This document shows positions 1 to 12,520 of a stretch of 64,000 nt of DNA, in pieces (position 1 is the stretch's first letter; each line of letters opens with the position of its first letter). The notes under the pieces were generated by a model that saw nothing but the letters and a program-made list of their open reading frames with translations, was not told the origin of the DNA and searched no databases. Where the stretch lies: positions 60,424,668-60,488,667 of the forward strand of contig NC_080080.1 of the NCBI RefSeq assembly GCF_949987535.1, given 5' to 3'. The DNA comes from Balaenoptera acutorostrata. Lineage: Eukaryota > Chordata > Mammalia > Artiodactyla > Balaenopteridae. The position numbers and the translations under genes are program-made.

Positions 1-572
1 TGGAAGAAGGGAAATGACTACAAACAGAATAGTAACTGTTTCTTTAGACATCGCTAAGAATTCACCTTGTTTTTACTGGTAAGGATTTGACATATAATAC
101 CAGATCTATATAATATAGGTAGTATTCTATAATTGGAACTCTAGATTTAATTGCAAAATGTATGTTTACTTAAGTGAGATGCTTGGTAAATGGCATATGA
201 TACATTCAATAGTGTGGTGTAAGTAATTCTCAAATAAACCCTTTTTAAAAAAAATCATCATGTGAAAGTCATGAAATAAAACAATGTACTTAGGCATTGC
301 TCTTTAAATTTTTTAACCTTAAGTTTTTAAAGAATCTAAGAAAACCAAAAAATCCCTTCTGGAGAAAGGTATACTTTGAAGAAAACTTTTGTATTGTAAT
401 GAATAGATTATTAAATAGTATTTATAAAGAATTATGTCTCTATAATTATTCATTTTTTATAAAAATGAATATTCAACTTTTCAAATCAAATTTAAGCTAA
501 TAAGAAGAGGAAATTTAAATTTGATTAAAAAGTAAGTTTCAATGAACTGTGTTTGGTCATCAGGCAAGTTGA
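1..572. other. unassigned AT-rich sequence
   Basis: I recognise no gene or repeat here. The stretch is AT-rich. The 67-codon frame at 297-500 is low in complexity, has no recognisable domain and is what chance gives in such DNA. Confidence 0.5.
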
Positions 573-2320
573 TGTTCATTCATTCAGCAGATATTGATGG
601 AGTGTCTAATATGTGCTGCTGTTCTAGGCACTAGAGCACTAGGCTCTAGGAGTGAACAAATAAATCTCTTCTTTATGGATCTTATGTTCCAGTGGAAGGA
701 GACCACCATAAATACATAAATATAGCATGTTAGTTAGTGGAAGGACCATGAAGGAGCAGCGTAATGATGCAAGGTTTAGAGCAAGTATATAGGGTGGTCA
801 GGGGACATTTGAGCAGAGATTTGAAACAAGTGTGGGAGCAAACGGTATGAATACACTGAAAAAGAGGCTTGGTGTATGCAGGTGGTTGGGCTTATACTTG
901 ATGTGTTCCAGAGACTAGGAGGTTAGTTTGTTTGTAGTGAAATGATCAAAGGGGAAATTGTTAGAAGATATGGTTAGAAAGCTAGGTTAGTGAAAAATCA
1001 CTTAGGGTCTTTTAGGCAATGGTCAAGAGAGAACTTTAGAGGATTAAGAATTTGTTTTTGGACATACTAAATTTGTGATGGCATATGTGGACATGTGAAG
1101 TAGACAACTGGATATACTAGTCTGAAATTCAGCAGCAAGAGATTATCATGGCTGTAGATGAAAATCGGTAAATCATCATGGTATTTAAAGTCTTTAGATT
1201 TAAAGATGAAATCACTTTATAAGTAGGTGTAGGCAGAGAATACATGACGTTGAAAGACTGAGCCAGGAGACACTCCATTATCTAGAGGATTTGGCAAAGG
1301 ATATAAGAAGTGAGCAGGGAGATAAGAGGAATTGTGTCATGAGCCAAGTGGTAGGTGTTAGAAGGAAGAAGGAGTTATTATTAATCCTACTAGTAGATTA
1401 AGATGAGAACTGATAATTTAATATAGGACTTGGCAACATATAATAGATACCACTAATAACCTTAAGAAGAATAGTTTCTATGGAGTGGAGAGGACAAAAA
1501 TAGGTAAGTGGGAGATAAAGAAATGAAACATTAAGTAGAGCTATATTTTTTGAGTAGTTTTGCTATAAAGAGGAGCAGAGCAATGGGGCAAAGATTAGAA
1601 CTGGATATGGGAAGAAATTTTCCCTTTAAGATGGGAGGTATTCGATCTTTGCATGATAATGAGAGCATCTGGTAGAGAGCAAATAATGGAAGATACAGGG
1701 AAGAGGAGACACAGTAGAAGAGAAATCCCTGATTAGGCAAGAGGGGAGGTATCCAGTGCAGAGCAGAGGGTTCGGCCTTAGAACAGAGGACAAACATTTC
1801 TTCTGCCAAAGGAAGAAGGAAGACAGAACATGGGGTTTCAGATAGATCCAGGTAGGATGGTAGACTTGGTGTTTGGAGTTCACGGATATTCTATTTTGAT
1901 CCCTCCTGTATTCTCAGTGAAATAGGAAGCAGCTGAGAATTTAAAGGAAGACATGTTATAGATGTAAAGAAAGGGGAGTTATGAAATTGTTCTCTAGGAC
2001 AGAAGAAAAGAGAATTGATTAAGCGATCAGTTTTCTAGTAAGTACTAAGAGTTCACATGGGGTAAAATGATTATGAATTTAAATGAGGCAAATTAGAAAG
2101 GTTGCTCGTTTTTTTCTCCAGCCATGTTTAGTTGTTTGGCCCAGATGCTGAATTGGCATAAGTTCTATTTCACTAGGGCTGGCATTTTGCACCGCCAATG
2201 TGACTGAGAGTGAGGGCCAAGGGACTTCACAGTGTCTATGCAAGAGTGATTCTAATGACAGACCATGGGCTCTAATCAGGGTAAGCAGAGAACTGAGGAA
2301 TTACTCCTTGAGCACTGCAC
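573..2320 (-). mobile_element. L2 LINE, long antisense fragment
   Basis: The left edge reads as the reverse complement of the L2 3' end, with an ATTCATTCA-type start followed by a 'tgtgctgctgttctaggcactag' type block. Rightward it continues as antisense L2 reverse transcriptase. The minus-strand frame at 1531-1809 ends in LPISSSNLCPIALLLFIAKL, which resembles the RT fingers region (a PIS.LP...KLLE-like block). The minus-strand phrase around 1240-1280 corresponds to the conserved GVPQGS-type RT block. All frames are broken. The right boundary is approximate. The identification is from memory of the family. Confidence 0.8.
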
Positions 2321-3425
2321 TTGATTTTAACTGTATGTTGGAACACAAAACTCAAAATCTTGACTGATAATGGTATGGTAAGAGCAAACACAGCTAGAAC
2401 CTCCACATTTCACCCTGTTACACAGGAATTCTCCATGTTTCTTTCAGCTGAATTCCTGTCTGTAATTTCTTGATCCTTAATTCAGTGACATTATCTGAGG
2501 TGAGGTATGCATTTTTGATAAAGTCTTTCAGAAATGCATTTTACAAGACTACTTTTAATTTTAAAGTTGTTAGACTACAAATAAGTTTAACAGAGCTTGC
2601 AATGTTTTCAAGTGCTTTGCTTTTCTCTAAAGACACATTTGTTTGACTATTACACCTAGCTCCATCCTTCAGGTGTTCTTCCTCTGGCATTGAAAATAGG
2701 AGTAAAATGTAAAAATTAAACAAACATATTATCTTCAAACAGATATGTATCACTGTTTTCTTTCTAATATGGGCCAAATCTTGCTATTGACTCCATGTCC
2801 ATTTTTTTTCCCAGTGTAACTAGTTTATTACTAGTTTTCCCTTCATTGTGTGTATGAGACATGTTTGCCTCCTCATGGATGAATCTGGAACTGTCACCAT
2901 GAATTTTTTCTTGTGTTTATTAGGGAAAAATAGACTGAAAGTGTAGATATTGTGGTCAATGGGAATTATTTTTGAAGAAATGTTGAGGCTGACCAAAAGA
3001 CGTTGAAATCACTAGATGTTTAACCTTCTTCCATTAGCTTCAAAACTTGGGATTATGTTAAGAACCACACTTTAACTGAATCTGGAAGAATATGATAGTC
3101 AAAAAAGTTTAAATTTTGACATCCTTTTAAAATATGAGAACACAGAATTGTGAAGAAAGCTAGTCTCACTCTTACTTAAATATTAAAATGCTTAATGTTT
3201 GTAACTTAACTCAGAAGGACGAGATGGCTTTTCTTAAATTAGTTTAAGACTATATAAATATAAATAAAGGAAAACCTGCCATTGATTAATCTTCACTTGC
3301 TTCATACAGAATTATACACGTTATGAGAAAATCCATTCTTAGGACTGTGTGAACAACAATGAATCTGACTTTCCCTTAAGTGTTTTCCCTAACATTCTAG
3401 AAAAAATAACTTCAGTGTGCTGAAC
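2321..3425. other. unassigned sequence
   Basis: No gene or confident repeat is visible. The 78-codon minus-strand frame at 2541-2777 has no recognisable domain and lies in plain AT-rich sequence. Confidence 0.45.
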
Positions 3426-3429
3426 TAGA

Positions 3430-3700
3430 CATTTATGACTTATGTGCTTGGCACTGTTTTAGTTTCTAGGAATAAGACCCAGTTTCTTTCCTCAAAAGAG
3501 TTGCAAGTTGATATAGAGACAAAAATTGCAGTAAAGCATAATACATTCCACTGCAGAAGTTTGTACTTGATATAAGTTAATATAAGTACAAGCAATGTAT
3601 TTTAAGTTCATTCTAGAGGAGTAGTTCAGAATAGCTTCAGAGAGGAGAAGACCTGAGCTATCTTGGGAGATGTTTAAACAGATGAGGAGTGGAGCCGGAG
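3430..3700 (-). mobile_element. probable L2 3'-end fragment, antisense
   Basis: The block 'gtgcttggcactgttttagtttctaggaat' and the following 'tttcctcaaaagagttgcaag' follow the order of an antisense L2 3' end. The later 'agagaggagaagacctgagct' also fits antisense L2. Divergence is high, so both family and limits are tentative. Confidence 0.45.
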
Positions 3701-3807
3701 TTGGGAAGGCAAAGGCAGTGTAGCCTTAGAATGCAAATGTTCACAGACATGATCTTGTGGCTTATTCACCATTCTTACTGACCTAATAAGGGCACCTGCT
3801 GGTAGCT

Positions 3808-3850
3808 TCATCATCATCATCATCATCACCATCATCATCATCACCATCAT
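3808..3850. repeat. (ATC)n microsatellite
   Basis: There are about fourteen trinucleotide units of CAT/TCA with two ACC interruptions. On the minus strand the tract produces the Met/Val run in a spurious 70-codon frame. Confidence 0.95.
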
Positions 3851-3884
3851 GTTAATAAAGAATGGATATTTTTGCCAGGTAGTC

Positions 3885-4065
3885 AAACAAGCTCTTTACA
3901 TGTAGCACCTAGATGTTTTCTACCATCCACCTTATGAGTTCAATCATTGTAATTATTCTCATTTTTCACATACAAAAATGAAGACTTAGAGAGATTAAGT
4001 AATCTGTTCAAATTTTGGTGTGTGCCCTTTCAACTCCATGCTCTGTACCTCTGTGCTTAACAGGC
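3885..4065 (-). mobile_element. MIR SINE, antisense
   Basis: The order of blocks is that of antisense MIR: a 'ctctttacatgtag' start, 'aattattctcatttttcacata', then 'gacttagagagattaagtaatctgttcaaa', then 'actccatgctctgtacc'. These match the MIR core (the reverse complement of the 'gggcaagttacttaacctc' and 'cctcatctgtaaaatgggg' region) with age-appropriate divergence. Confidence 0.75.
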
Positions 4066-5235
4066 TAAGATGATTTGCCCATATTAAGGGCTCAAATATT
4101 GGTTGATAAGTATAATAATCTCATAAAAGGTGAAGTGAAGTAATCTGCTTTGATGTTTATGATGCAGTTTGGTGAATGCTCTTAAGTGCCAATAGATGAA
4201 TAATAAAAGTGAGAAACAAACAAGAAATAGAGAATAAAGATTCATATATGTATGTCTGTTGGGAACAAAAAATCCTCTTGAATGTCTAACTTCTTAGTAA
4301 ATATCAGGATATCACATACACATCATTAGGCAGCATCAATGGAGTATCCTCTGTACCCTGCAAGAGGGCAATGTTATAGAGGCAGAGAAAGAAAATTCAT
4401 ATTTCCTGCACATTATAAATAAGTATATACTATGATCACTCCTTAAGAATGAAGTAATTTGAATTTTTAAATTTTCCTTATCAATTGGTGTATATGAATC
4501 ATGTTAGGTGAAGAATTATTGGTTGATTGGACATTTTATGTTTTAATTCTTTACAGAAAACAGTAAACAAATCCTTTTAGGCTTAAAGTATCACGTTCAG
4601 CAAATGAGTTATCATACTGAAGAAAGTGATGAATTCAGTAAAGTGTCTGGAATCTAAAATATTGTTATATAAGAAGTAACTGAAGGAACTGGGAATAGAT
4701 GAGATGAAGCAAGACCAGGAGAGAAGTAGGTGGTCGCTCTAAACTATTTTAGGAGTTGTCCTATGTAAAAGGGATTAGACTGTCCCACACTGAAGATTTT
4801 AGACCAAGTAGACAAGCTTAGGTTGATAAAAGGATGAATATTTTGACAAGTAGAACCTTTCAACTATAAAATGGACCGACTGCATTTTAAACTCAAGAAC
4901 TCCCTGTTACTGAAGTGCTTTAACAGAGGTTGAAGTTAAGCAGTTGGAAAAGTAAGAGCCTTTACAGTGAGAAAATTCTATGATTCTATGGCTTTTCAAC
5001 TCATAAATTTGTGTAGTTCGTCCATTTTACTCATTGTATACACTTAAGTATATTGTTCCTTGAAATGGCCATTCAAAGTTGTTTCCTGTGCCACACACTA
5101 TGAATGTTAGGGTTGGTCCTGTGTAAATCTTACCCCCATTGAATTAGTATTAACCCTAAACAAGCAGCTTTCTTCCATAAGGAAACAAAAAAGAGGTTCA
5201 GAAATGCCCAAACTTTTTATAAAACTGTGTTATCA
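4066..5235. other. unassigned sequence
   Basis: I see no gene and no repeat I can name. The composition is AT-rich with short A runs and all frames are short. Confidence 0.45.
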
Positions 5236-5239
5236 AATC

Positions 5240-6640
5240 TTATTTATCAAAAAACTTCAAACATAACAATATGAGTTCCCATATACCCTTTACTCAGCTT
5301 CCCCAAATGTCAACATTTTATATTACTAGAGTATAATTATTGAAACCAGAAAGTTTACATTGTCACAATGCTACTAACGATTTATAGACTCGTATTCAAA
5401 TATTGCCTATTGTCTTGTGGTCCAGATTCAAATCTAGGATCCCTTATTGCATTTGCTTGTCTTATCTCCCCATTCTTCTCTAATCTAGGATAGTTCCTCA
5501 GTCTTTTTTTGTCTTTTATGACCTTGAACTAATGGAAAATCCTAGCCAGTCATTTTGTAGAATTTTTCTCAAATAGGTTTGTTTGATATTTTCTCATGGT
5601 TAGACTGAGGATATGTATTTCTTGACAAGAACATTTCAGGAGAGATGTTATGCCATTTTCAGTACATATTAGAGTTACAAAAAAATCTGCATGTCTCACT
5701 ACTGGTGATGCTAACTTTGATGACTTAGTTATAATGATAGCTGCAAAACTACTATTTTTCCCTTTGTAATTATTTGAGATTGTTCAAATATTCTGCTTCT
5801 TGTTTAATTTTCCCATACTAATTTTAGCAACCATCAATAATTTTTGGCTCCACCAATTACTGTGGTGTTTGATGATTGTTCATTTTCTATTCCCATCATT
5901 CCCTCTACATTTATTAACTATAATTTGACTATAAGAAAGAGCTGTTCTTCTCCTTCATTTATGTATTTATCTGGTTATTTGTTTATATATATATACATAT
6001 ATCAGTGTGAACTTGTGGATATTTATTTTATTCTATGGGTTAAAACTTATTACTATCATTAATTATTTTGTTTCTCAAAGTGTTCTATATTTGGTCATTG
6101 GTTTTCCTTCAAGCTGTCTCCTATATTTTTCCTACATGGCCATACAATTTTTGGAGTAATATCTTACTTTCTGGCACCACAAAACGCTCCAGACCCATCT
6201 TTTACTTTCCTCTGTCTCAGCCTTGAATCAGTCATTTCTCCATGGAGTTCTTGTTCCTTGCATTAATAATGGTATTCAGAAACCAGAATCTTGGTATGAG
6301 GTGGACCCATTGCTATCCAAGCTACCTCATTGCATTTTCAGCAGAGAGAGCTAAAAATATATATACCAATACATACAAATATACAAATATCTCTATTTTC
6401 ATATTATCTATCTGTGTGTGTGTGTATACATACACACACACGTGTGCACACACACATTATCTATCATCTGTCTATCTACCTACATATATATATAACTTCA
6501 AATTGATATATGAATTCAAATTGATACCTTGATTCCAATCCAACACCACAGGGTTTATTCTAGCCTCCCTTACCCTTTCCTTATTTGTAACTCTTTTCTT
6601 TAACAATTAGAAACCTGATTCTCATTATTTGCAGTCTATT
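5240..6640 (-). mobile_element. ancient L1M-type 3' UTR, antisense
   Basis: A long diverged block follows the order of an old mammalian L1 3' UTR on the minus strand. Landmarks are 'ttactcagcttccccaaatgtcaac' near 5290, 'gttcctcagtctttttttgtc' near 5493, 'ggtgatgctaactttgatgac' near 5704 and 'atccaacaccacagggtttattc' near 6537. Open frames at 5844-6062 and 6242-6532 lie inside it and are chance. The subfamily is uncertain (L1ME/L1MD-like). Confidence 0.65.
6411..6456. repeat. (TG)n/(CA)n tract with inverted symmetry
   Basis: A TG run ending in TAT is followed after a 2-nt spacer by ATACACACACAC, giving arms of about 13 bp that can pair as a hairpin. A second CA run follows. It lies inside the L1M 3' UTR where TA/CA variation is common. 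Confidence 0.85.
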
Positions 6641-6894
6641 TATTCATTTGCTCAATTCTGGAATACACATAAAATATTTAAAAATCATTAACCCGTACAC
6701 GTGTGAAAAATAAATTTACTAACAAGTTCAATATTTGTGTACATTTCTTTTTGTCTTTAGCTTTTCAGTATATATTGTGCATGGTTAATTACAGTATATT
6801 AAAATACTGTTTTCCAAAGTGACTTAAGTTAGCTCTTTCCCACCTCCTTCAGTGTGGTTTTTTTCTTCTGCAGTGTGAGAAAATCCAGTACTTT

Positions 6895-7015
6895 GTGTTC
6901 AACTCAGACTACCGAACCAGAATTTCTAGCAGAAAAGGTGATAATCCATATGTGCAATAAGATCCCCAGGTGATTCTTTTCATTGGAGAAATTTGAGGAA
7001 CACTGCTTGACGTCT
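6895..7015 (-). mobile_element. MER5-like hAT DNA transposon fragment
   Basis: The blocks 'accgaaccagaatttctag', 'gatccccaggtgattctt' and 'tttgaggaacactgctt' appear in the order of MER5A-type non-autonomous hAT elements read on the minus strand. The terminal 'gaacactg' corresponds to the inverted-repeat end. The fragment is incomplete. Confidence 0.65.
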
Positions 7016-7039
7016 CTACAATTAAGATGTCTAAAATGA

Positions 7040-7450
7040 AACTTCAATTATTCCTTCTTCCAAACTGTTCCATCCTGCAAATCTTTTCTTCCTCAGTGAA
7101 TGGTGCTGTGATTCACACAATAGCTAACTCAATGCAAAAACCTGGGAATGATCCTCAATTCCTTACTTTTCTTCACTTTCTGCATAGACTGCATCATTAG
7201 GTCCTCTGGAATCTCATCTCTCTCTCTCTCTCTCTCTCATCACATATATAATGCTTCTCTTTATCTTCATTTCCACCATCTTAGCCACTACCATTTCTCC
7301 TTTGTTCTACTTGAACAGCCTAGTATCTACACAACTATCTTTTAAATGAAACTATCTTTTCATTTAATTGCTTTCTCTTGCATCTAAGATAAAGTCAAAA
7401 TCCTTAGCCTTATGGATTCTGGCCTTGCCTTTTCTTGTAAGTTGTATTTT
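7040..7450 (+). mobile_element. L2 LINE fragment, sense
   Basis: The sequence runs in the sense direction of the L2 ORF2 C-terminal region: 'catcattaggtcctctggaatctc', then 'ccaccatcttagccactacc', then 'tctaagataaagtcaaaatccttagcc', then 'ttctggccttgcc'. A CT microsatellite sits within it. The frames are broken. Confidence 0.65.
7214..7238. repeat. (TC)n microsatellite
   Basis: About twelve CT dinucleotides in an uninterrupted run, inside the L2 fragment. Confidence 0.95.
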
Positions 7451-7566
7451 CATACTTATAAGTACATGCACACTCACACACACACACGTACATTTGGTAT
7501 TGTTAGTTTAGGCTTTGCTGGCCCTCCCATCCTAGCATGAGAAAATTAACAAACAAAGTCAAACCA

Positions 7567-7587
7567 AAAAAAAAAAAATTTTTTTTA
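7567..7587. repeat. A-run/T-run palindrome
   Basis: An A tract of about a dozen bases is followed directly by a T tract of about eight, a simple self-complementary site. No element boundary is visible. Confidence 0.8.
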
Positions 7588-7759
7588 AATAAATTTGAAT
7601 AATATCCTTTCCCTCCAGAACATTTCTCTAAAGTAGTATTATCATTAATGGCAGTACAGACCAGATTTTTTTCCCTTAGACATAAAGGCATGGCGAAGAA
7701 GTCTCATTAGAAACTGGAATCTAAGCTTTCAATGTCAAATTCTGTCTCTAATCTTCTGC

Positions 7760-7960
7760 AGTATGCCATAATGATTAAAGTATAGGAATCTGAATGAGAG
7801 GTCTGGTTTAATATAATCTTGTTTTTTATAAGCTTTGTACCTTAGACAAGTCATTTATTTCTCCATTCCTTAATTTCTTCATTTATAAATGGAGATGTTA
7901 AGAGTATTGATATTCAAGGCTAATGAAAAAAGAATGCATCTAAATACTGTATCAAACACT
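7760..7960 (+). mobile_element. MIR SINE, sense
   Basis: The order is that of a sense MIR: 'ataatgattaaagtataggaatctg', then 'tttgtaccttagacaagtcatttatttc', then 'cttcatttataaatggagatgtt', then an A-rich end. The inverted L1 at 7978 inserted at its 3' edge. Confidence 0.75.
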
Positions 7961-7977
7961 TTAAAAAGTGACCAGTT
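7961..7977. repeat. left target-site duplication of the inverted L1
   Basis: TTAAAAAGTGACCAGTT here is repeated without a mismatch at 9655-9671 on the other side of the L1. The TTAAAA start fits the L1 endonuclease preference. Confidence 0.97.
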
Positions 7978-9654
7978 CAGGTTCTCTGCCCATTTTTAAA
8001 TTGGAATATTTGGGGGTTTTTGATATTAAATTGTATGATTTCTTTAGTTAATTTGGATATTAACCCCTTAGCAGATATATCATTTGCAAAAATCTTCCAT
8101 TCAGTAAGTTACCTTTTCATTTTGTGATGGTTTTCTCCTCTCTGCAAAAGCTTTTCAGTTTGCTATAATCACACTTGTTTAATTTTACTTTTGTTGGCCT
8201 TGCCTGAGGAGGTAGACCCAAAAAAAATATTGCTAAGGCCGATGCCTATGTATTTTTCCTAGGGGTTTTATGGTTTCAGGTCTTAAATGTGAGTCTTTAA
8301 TCCATTTTAAATTTATTTTTATGTATGGTATAAGGAAATAATTCAGTTTCATTCTTTTGCAAGTAGTTGTCCAGTTTTTCCAACACCATTTATTAAAGAG
8401 GCTGTCTTTTTTTCATTATACGTACTTGCCTCCTTTATTGTAGATTAATTGATCACATAACTGTGGGTTTATTTCTGGGCTCTCTATTCTATTCCATTGA
8501 CCTATGTGTCTGTTGTTATGCTAATACCATACTGTCTTGATTACTATAGCTTTGTAGTATAGTCTGAGATCAGTGCATGTGATACCACCAGCTTTGTTTT
8601 TCTTTCTCAATATAGCTTTGGCTATTGGAGGTTTTTTGTTTGTTTGTTTGTTTGGATGATTCTATACAAATTTTAGGATTATTTGTTCTAATTCTGTGAA
8701 AAATACCATTGGTATTTTGATAGGGGTTACATTGCTTTGGGAATACATACAAATGACCAAAAGACACATGAAAAGATGCTCAATATCACTAATCATCTGG
8801 GAAATGCAAATCAAAACCACAATGAAATATCACCTTACACCTGTCAGAATGGGTATCATCAAAAAGACAACAAGTAACACGTGTTGAAAAGAATGTGAAG
8901 GAACGGGAACCCTTGTGCACTGTTAGTGGGAATGTAAATTGGTGCAGCCACTATGGAAAACAGTACAGAGGTTCCCCCAAAAGTTAAAAATAGAATTACC
9001 ATATGATTCAACAATTCAACTTCTGGGTATCTATCCAAAGAAAACAAAAACATTAATAAGACAGGATGTATGCACACCTCTGTTCATTGGAGCATTACTT
9101 ATAATAGCCAAGATATGGAAGAAACTAGTGTCCATAACTAGATGAATGGATAAAGAAGATGTGGTATATATATACACATATATATAATGAAATATTACTT
9201 AGTCATAAAAAAGAATGAAATATCTTCACTTGCAGCAACATGGATTGACCTAGAGTACTAGGTGTGCTAAGTGAAATAAGTCAGACAGAGAAGAACAAAT
9301 ACTGTATGATTTCACTTATATGTGAAATCTAAAAAATAAAACAAAGAAAACAAAACAGAAACAAACTTGTAGATACAGAGAACAAACTGGTGATTACTAG
9401 AGGTGAAGGGGGATAGGGGATTGGGAGAAATAGATGAAGGGGATTAAGTGGTACAAATTTCCAGTTATAAAATAAATGTCATGGGGATGCAATATACTGC
9501 ATAAGGAATATAGTCAATAATACTGTAATAATTTTGTATGGTGATATATGGTTACTAGACTTATCATTTTGACCAATTCAAATGTATTTAGATGTTGGAT
9601 CACTATGTTGAACACTTGAAACTAACATAATATTGTATGTCAACTATACTTCAA
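7978..9654 (+). mobile_element. 5'-inverted (twin-primed) L1 insertion
   Basis: From 7978 to about 8742 the sequence is L1 ORF2 on the minus strand, with landmarks such as 'tttatttctgggctctctattct' near 8468 and 'attatttgttctaattctgtg' near 8679. From about 8743 it switches to the plus strand: ORF2 C-terminus ('gacacatgaaaagatgctc'), then the 3' UTR ending at 9654 in 'acttcaattaaaa'. In consensus order the minus segment lies just upstream of the plus segment, with a short piece lost at the junction. With the perfect 17-bp duplication this is a single insertion whose 5' half was inverted during integration. Confidence 0.93.
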
Positions 9655-9671
9655 TTAAAAAGTGACCAGTT
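9655..9671. repeat. right target-site duplication of the inverted L1
   Basis: This is a 17-of-17 match to 7961-7977 and fixes the 3' limit of the L1 insertion. Confidence 0.97.
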
Positions 9672-11945
9672 AACATTAATTGGTAGTATAATTACATTTT
9701 CTCTGCATAAAGGCACATTTTATTGATTTTTTCATTATAAAGTATAAAAGTACCTTTTACCTTCACGATGAGTTCTAAGATTAATTGTTAATGTTAATAC
9801 AGTAATTTAAAATATGTCTAGATATAATTTAATTTTAATTGCCTAACACAAATATGTCTGATATTCACCATTATGAATTAAAACCTATTAGTAAAGATGT
9901 CAAATGAGTCACCAAAACATTTTTGTTTATTGCCTCTCATTGAACCCTAAATGCTAAGAAGACTTTTTTTTGGAATGAGGGATCAAAATTTTATACTCTT
10001 TAAGAACTAATGCCATAGATGTTTTATTTTTATAAATAAAGCTATTTCCATTTACTTTGTAGTGTACAATATTTGAATGGCCTGGAAAGAGAAAAATTAT
10101 TCTTTGGGCTGACAAAAATGATAAAGAGGCTCATTGCTGATGAAGGGAAGAAGACAAAGAAGAATAGAGATAGAAGGATTAGTTCCTCTTTCAAAAGAGG
10201 GGCAAGATACTAGAGCTTTCTGTAGGGAAACTGAAGCACACCTTTCTTTCTGAGATTTGAAAGGAAGAGATGCCCTACATTTAAATATCTAGAGTATATC
10301 TTCCATTTAAAAATGAACTTAGCTAATCATCCAGTGAGGAAGAAGAGAGTAAAATAACCTTTGATCAAGTCCTTTTTGTGGTGTTAAATGAAACTAATTA
10401 TAATGAATATCATATATCTAATGAGTTCAAGATTTCCCCTTGGAAGAATTGGTCTGTCCTTTACAAAAAAGAGAGTTCAAGTGAGTTATTTGCATTTGGT
10501 AGGGAAGCTCTACTGTCTAAATCATACTCATTTAAAGGTCCAGTTCAAAGTCTGCCATAATTTGTTATTATATATGTAATTTTTGAATGTAATGTACAGT
10601 TATATATGTATATAACATCAACAAGAAATCTTATCTATACTTCTTTGACTAGGCTCCCTGTAGTGACATATTTCTCCTTCCTTTCCAAATACTGAGTGGT
10701 GATAGTCATTTTTAATTGAAGTGAAATAAATGATTGTGCATATCACAATACGGTTGAGGAACTTAGAGGAATATTAGAAAATTAGAATTTAGGATCATGA
10801 TTACTCATTGACTTTCTTCATGAAGCTGTCAAAATTACTTATTACTAAAACTCCTATTTTCTGAGTATTGACAAGGTTCTTGTGACATTTATGTAGATTA
10901 CGTTAATGATTTTATAATTTTAACAGTTAGAAGTTGATGCTCTTTCCCATTATTTGCACATATTTATTTTTCAAAACGCTTCAGTAAACAATAGTTTTAT
11001 TTTAAATATATGAAACTTTTGAAATTATATTTTAAGTAAATAAGGCCATTAGGTTTGAGGATTGACCTAATTTTTCACTAATCTTGTCAGTTAGTGCTGT
11101 TTGTTCGAAATCATCCCCTTTATGCTAAAAAGCAAGGGCTCTTTTTTTTCTATTTTTAAGGAGACTGTGTAGAAAGTTTCTATGGGAAGGATGGAAATTC
11201 TCTGAAAAACATGAAGTCTAGGCACCTATTTTCAGAAGAAGTATTTCCCATCACTATCCCTTATGTTTGTCTGTGCCCAATAGTCAGTTCTCAGAACTTA
11301 ATTTACAACCTGTTATGAGCATTGGACACAATCACTCCCTCCTTGAAGCACTTGCTTTGATACAACCCCCATTCCTAGTTTTCCTCTGGCCTCACTAATC
11401 ATTTTATCTGTGTCTCCTATACTAGACATTCTTCCTCTTCCAGACGTTAAGACCTCTTCTCTTTACCCGGCAATCCTGCTCTGTGTAACCCGTGCGGTCT
11501 CCTGGAGAGTTGGTAAGATTTGCTATGCTGAGGCAACGTTCTCGGTAAAACTATTGCTACCCATATTTTGAAGGGCAGCCATGGACTGGCTTAACCTGCA
11601 TTTCCTATATGGAAGGAAATTTCAGAATGCTGTTGTATTGCTGTTTCTTGCTGCTATCAGTATAGTCTTTAGAAGAGAGATGAACTCAGGCTAGAGTTAA
11701 CCAACCTGCAAACAAAGATGAAAGGAAATGTTGCTTTAATAATGGAGGTGCTATTTCCTGTGGCCTGTAATCTAAACTGATTGAGACTATGGTAAATTAG
11801 GACCATGCAGGGTAGAAAAATCCAACTATTTCTCTGCTTGAAACGGAAGTGGTGACAAGACATGGCTGCAGAACAGCAGCCATTGCAGGAGATTTGACTG
11901 TGACTGCAAGTCTCTTTCAAGCATCTTTCTTTATATTTTATTATA
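9672..11945. other. unassigned, mostly AT-rich sequence
   Basis: No gene, SINE or LINE is recognised. Overlapping frames at 10378-10579 and the 83-codon minus frame at 11669-11920 have no domain, conserved motif or splice context that I can see. Part of 11300-11930 is less AT-rich and could be old LTR or L1 sequence that I cannot name. Confidence 0.4.
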
Positions 11946-11949
11946 TTTT

Positions 11950-12520
11950 AGACAGTGGAAGCCACTCCAACGCTAAAGACTAGATTAAGGACAATACATT
12001 CCCATGTGCCCAGTCATCTCCTATACTTCGCCTTACCTCCTCTGAACTTCACCTCTGACTATAGCCAAAGCTATAGTGAAAAATCCTGTGCAGGCTTTAA
12101 CTCTCTTTGCCTGACAGTACCCTACCTCAAAGCATGTACAGGGTATTTTTCTTTTCCTGCCCCAGGGCTTTTCTAACTCTTTGGCATGAGACCCCAGTGG
12201 CAACCCCTTCAGCCTTACAACTTGGGGAAATTTGGGGTGACCTTAAACTAATAGGAGATGTGAGCCAGTTGTTGAATGCTTCTCCATGTCTCCTCAGACT
12301 GACAAGTTTTGAGAATCATTTCATGAGGTTCTTTAGAAAGTCACACATAAAACCAGTCATCGGCCTTGCCTCTAGTGAAACCACTTTCTTTTCTCCCCTG
12401 TTCAGTCTCCAATCCCTCATGTCTGCTCCTTGCCAACAGACCTCCCAAATAAACTACTGGCACACAGAAGAATCTTGTGGGCTCTGTGTTAAGTATAAGG
12501 GCGACCTCATCTAAAACACC
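11950..12520 (+). mobile_element. possible LTR-like relic
   Basis: The 3' portion near 12440-12512 ('cctcccaaataaactactggcac', then 'gggctctgtgttaagtataagggcgacc') resembles the polyadenylation end of many mammalian endogenous-retrovirus LTRs, with an AATAAA-type signal at about 12448. No matching partner LTR or 5' TG boundary was found. The 135-codon frame at 12107-12514 lies within it and looks like chance. Confidence 0.4.

Noticed and set aside
12107..12514. 135-codon plus-strand open frame
   Set aside because: It overlaps other frames on both strands, has no recognisable domain, and lies in LTR-like sequence. I do not call it a gene.
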